Of a stretch of 14,528 bases of DNA, positions 13,178-14,528 are shown in pieces; position 1 is the first letter of the stretch, and every line of letters begins with the position of its first letter. Source of the stretch: Rhodoferax sp. (GTDB lineage: Bacteria; Pseudomonadota; Gammaproteobacteria; Burkholderiales; Burkholderiaceae_C); assembly GCA_021737905.1 (NCBI GenBank), contig JAIPDA010000028.1, positions 1-14,528 of the forward strand, written 5' to 3'. The translations under genes and the position numbers were made by a program. Below the pieces are notes generated by a model. It searched no databases. It saw nothing but the letters and a program-made list of their open reading frames with translations, and had not been told where the DNA came from.

Positions 13178-13783
13178 TCAATCTGCAGCCGCCAGCAAAC
13201 CAGCCACCGCAGCCAGGTCGCCGCGCGGTGACAGGCCCCGGGCGTCCGGTCGCAGCGCGCCGCGCAAATCATCGTGGTCATACACCATCAGGTGCACGCC
13301 GACGGTCTCTTGCAAAGGCTTGCACAGGCTGCGGATGCTCAGCGCCTCGACACTCTCGCCCGTGAAACCGGTGACTGTACGCGCTTCGTAATCCACCTGG
13401 TGCTCGATCAACGCGATCTCAGCTGACGTGGGGTCATCGCAAAACAGCTGGATGTAGATATCGGACAAACGCGTAGCCGTGCCGCGCCAGACCGCGCCGC
13501 CTAAAAACGGCCTGAATTCGGCCATACGCTGCATCCAGAGCAGCGCCAGTTGGCGCAGCGCGGCCAACTCGGCGGGCTGCGTGTCCGCGCAAAACAGCGC
13601 GATGTACTCGCGCACAGCAGCTTCCACCAGGTCGTTATCAGGTAAAGCGGTGCGGGCCGGCAAGCCCAGCTGCTTGAGCGCGCGGCGCTTGGCAGGCCCG
13701 TACTCCAGCCCCTCCTCCACCACCATGGCGGCAGCGGCAGCGGCGATCTGCTCCTTCAGACTGTGGGGTTCAAAGTCGTGCAT
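13178..13783 (-). CDS. Conserved hypothetical protein next to mpl
   Basis: 201 aa; I do not recognise a named family. It appears cytoplasmic, with no signal peptide or transmembrane helix. Residues 5-75 are predicted mostly helical (KEQIAAAAAAMVVEEGLEYG, then charged helices). Residues 94-114 read LGGAVWRGTATRLSDIYIQLF, which resembles the G-[GS]-x…S-D-[IL]-x-[IL] core of the nucleotidyltransferase fold, although a usual second acidic residue is replaced by Tyr (SDIYI). Residues 116-140 (DDPTSAEIALIEHQVDYE…) are acidic. The gene is divergent from mpl with only 39 bp between starts, and no clear Shine-Dalgarno precedes the ATG. It is a real gene by codon structure and length, but any function is conjecture. 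Confidence 0.8.
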   Translation of the reverse strand: MHDFEPHSLKEQIAAAAAAMVVEEGLEYGPAKRRALKQLGLPARTALPDNDLVEAAVREYIALFCADTQPAELAALRQLALLWMQRMAEFRPFLGGAVWRGTATRLSDIYIQLFCDDPTSAEIALIEHQVDYEARTVTGFTGESVEALSIRSLCKPLQETVGVHLMVYDHDDLRGALRPDARGLSPRGDLAAVAGLLAAAD

Positions 13784-13811
13784 AGCTGCATTTTTGCATC
13801 CCTGGGCTGCC

Positions 13812-13817
13812 TAAAAT
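13812..13817 (+). promoter_or_regulatory. Possible -10 element directly before mpl
   Basis: TAAAAT ends 5 nt before the mpl ATG, so transcription from it would begin at about the ATG itself (leaderless). I see no good -35 at normal spacing (TTTGCA at 13793-13798 is 13 bp away), hence the low confidence. Confidence 0.3.
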
Positions 13818-13822
13818 GCTGC

Positions 13823-14528
13823 ATGCACATACATATATTAGGAATCTGCGGCAGCTTCATGGGTGGCTTAGCGGCCTTGGCGCGTGAGGCCGGCCACCGG
13901 GTCACCGGTTGCGACACCGGCGTATACCCGCCCATGAGCGATCAACTGCGTCAGTTGGGCATTGACTTGACCGAAGGCTATGACGCCGCGATCTTGAACC
14001 AAGCCGGCTTTGCGCCCGATATGTTCGTCGTGGGCAATGTGGTTTCACGGGCGCGTCTGCCCGATGGCCGCCCGCGTTACCCGCTGATGGAGGCCATCCT
14101 GGACCAGGGGCTGCCCTACACCAGCGGCCCACAGTGGCTGGCCGAGCACGTGCTGCAGGGCCGCCATGTGCTGGCCGTCGCCGGCACCCACGGCAAGACC
14201 ACAACAACGGCCATGCTGTCCTGGATTCTGGAGCAGGCCGGCCTGCAACAGGGCTTTCTGATCGGCGGCGTGCCACTGAATTTTGGCGTCTCTGCAAGAC
14301 TAGGTCAGGGCCGCTGCTTTGTCATCGAAGCCGACGAGTACGACACCGCATTTTTCGACAAGCGCAGCAAGTTCGTGCACTACCGCCCGCGCACGGCGAT
14401 TTTGAACAACCTGGAGTTTGACCACGCGGACATTTTTGACAATCTGGCGGTGATCGAGCGGCAGTTTCATCATTTGCTGCGGACCGTGCCTGCGCAGGGC
14501 CGGGTGGTGTTCAACGCCGAGCCAGACA
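13823..14528 (+). CDS. mpl: UDP-N-acetylmuramate:tripeptide ligase Mpl (5' part of gene)
   Basis: Recycling ligase that joins L-Ala-gamma-D-Glu-meso-DAP, released by AmpD-type and LdcA steps, to UDP-MurNAc using ATP. The first 235 codons are in the window and the gene runs off the end. Visible motifs are the N-terminal Rossmann loop GICGSFMGGLA (7-17), the Mur-ligase ATP loop GTHGKTTTT (121-129), EADEYDTAFFDKRSKF with the Mpl-specific continuation VHYRPRTAILNNLEFDHAD, and metal/ATP contact residues within it. The GICGxFMGG loop and the KRSKFVHYRPR stretch separate it from MurC. The ATG at 13823 has no Shine-Dalgarno, but TAAAAT lies just upstream. It is divergent from the unknown 201-aa gene. 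Confidence 0.96.
   Translation, partial: MHIHILGICGSFMGGLAALAREAGHRVTGCDTGVYPPMSDQLRQLGIDLTEGYDAAILNQAGFAPDMFVVGNVVSRARLPDGRPRYPLMEAILDQGLPYTSGPQWLAEHVLQGRHVLAVAGTHGKTTTTAMLSWILEQAGLQQGFLIGGVPLNFGVSARLGQGRCFVIEADEYDTAFFDKRSKFVHYRPRTAILNNLEFDHADIFDNLAVIERQFHHLLRTVPAQGRVVFNAEPD

Noticed and set aside
1..14528. A new defence, mobile or biosynthetic system somewhere in the window.
   Set aside because: Nearly all coding sequence is assigned to conserved housekeeping families, and the few unknown genes show no clustered novel enzymes, toxins, nucleases or integrases.

Overview
This window looks like an ordinary stretch of core chromosome from a GC-rich betaproteobacterium. The gene set (ffh / CcsA-like / PP0621-family / ampD, class Ia nrdAB, a Lys/Ala/Pro histone H1-like protein, and the accBC–prmA–DUF3426 block) points to Burkholderiales, most likely a Comamonadaceae-type genome. 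That assignment rests on recognition of protein families and gene order, not on a database search. I see no tRNA or rRNA gene, insertion sequence, phage gene, CRISPR array or defence locus, and every complete gene reads through without a frameshift.

Layout. 1-319 (minus): start of ffh, the SRP GTPase. 377-2052 (plus): tight three-gene unit of a CcsA/YpjD-like membrane protein, a small zinc-ribbon-like PP0621-type protein, and AmpD amidase. 2053-2318: long regulatory region with an extended dyad, two NrdR-type boxes 31 bp apart and a good promoter. 2319-6627 (plus): nrdA and nrdB, encoding class Ia ribonucleotide reductase, separated by 133 bp that hold a strong hairpin and a possible second promoter. 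6811-7290 (plus): histone H1-like protein made of tandem repeats and followed by a clean terminator. 7433-12215 (minus, transcription order accB, accC, prmA, DUF3426 zinc-ribbon protein, PfkB-type sugar kinase): an intrinsic terminator lies between accC and prmA. 12216-12583: AT-rich gene-free spacer with a candidate accBC promoter. 12584-13783 (minus): a 201-aa protein of unknown function, then a TlpA-like thioredoxin. 13823-end (plus): 5' part of mpl.

How the genes fit together. NrdAB supplies dNTPs and is very probably repressed by NrdR acting on the two boxes, one of which covers the -10 element. AmpD releases the tripeptide from anhydromuropeptides and Mpl ligates it back to UDP-MurNAc, so two steps of peptidoglycan recycling lie at opposite ends of the window. 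AccB and AccC form the biotin carboxyl carrier / biotin carboxylase half of acetyl-CoA carboxylase. PrmA methylates ribosomal protein L11.

I did not find a convincing previously undescribed system. The best leads are regulatory (the nrdA control region, the nrdA-nrdB hairpin and internal promoter), the nearly identical 60-bp repeats in the histone-like gene, and the uncharacterised 201-aa protein beside mpl.
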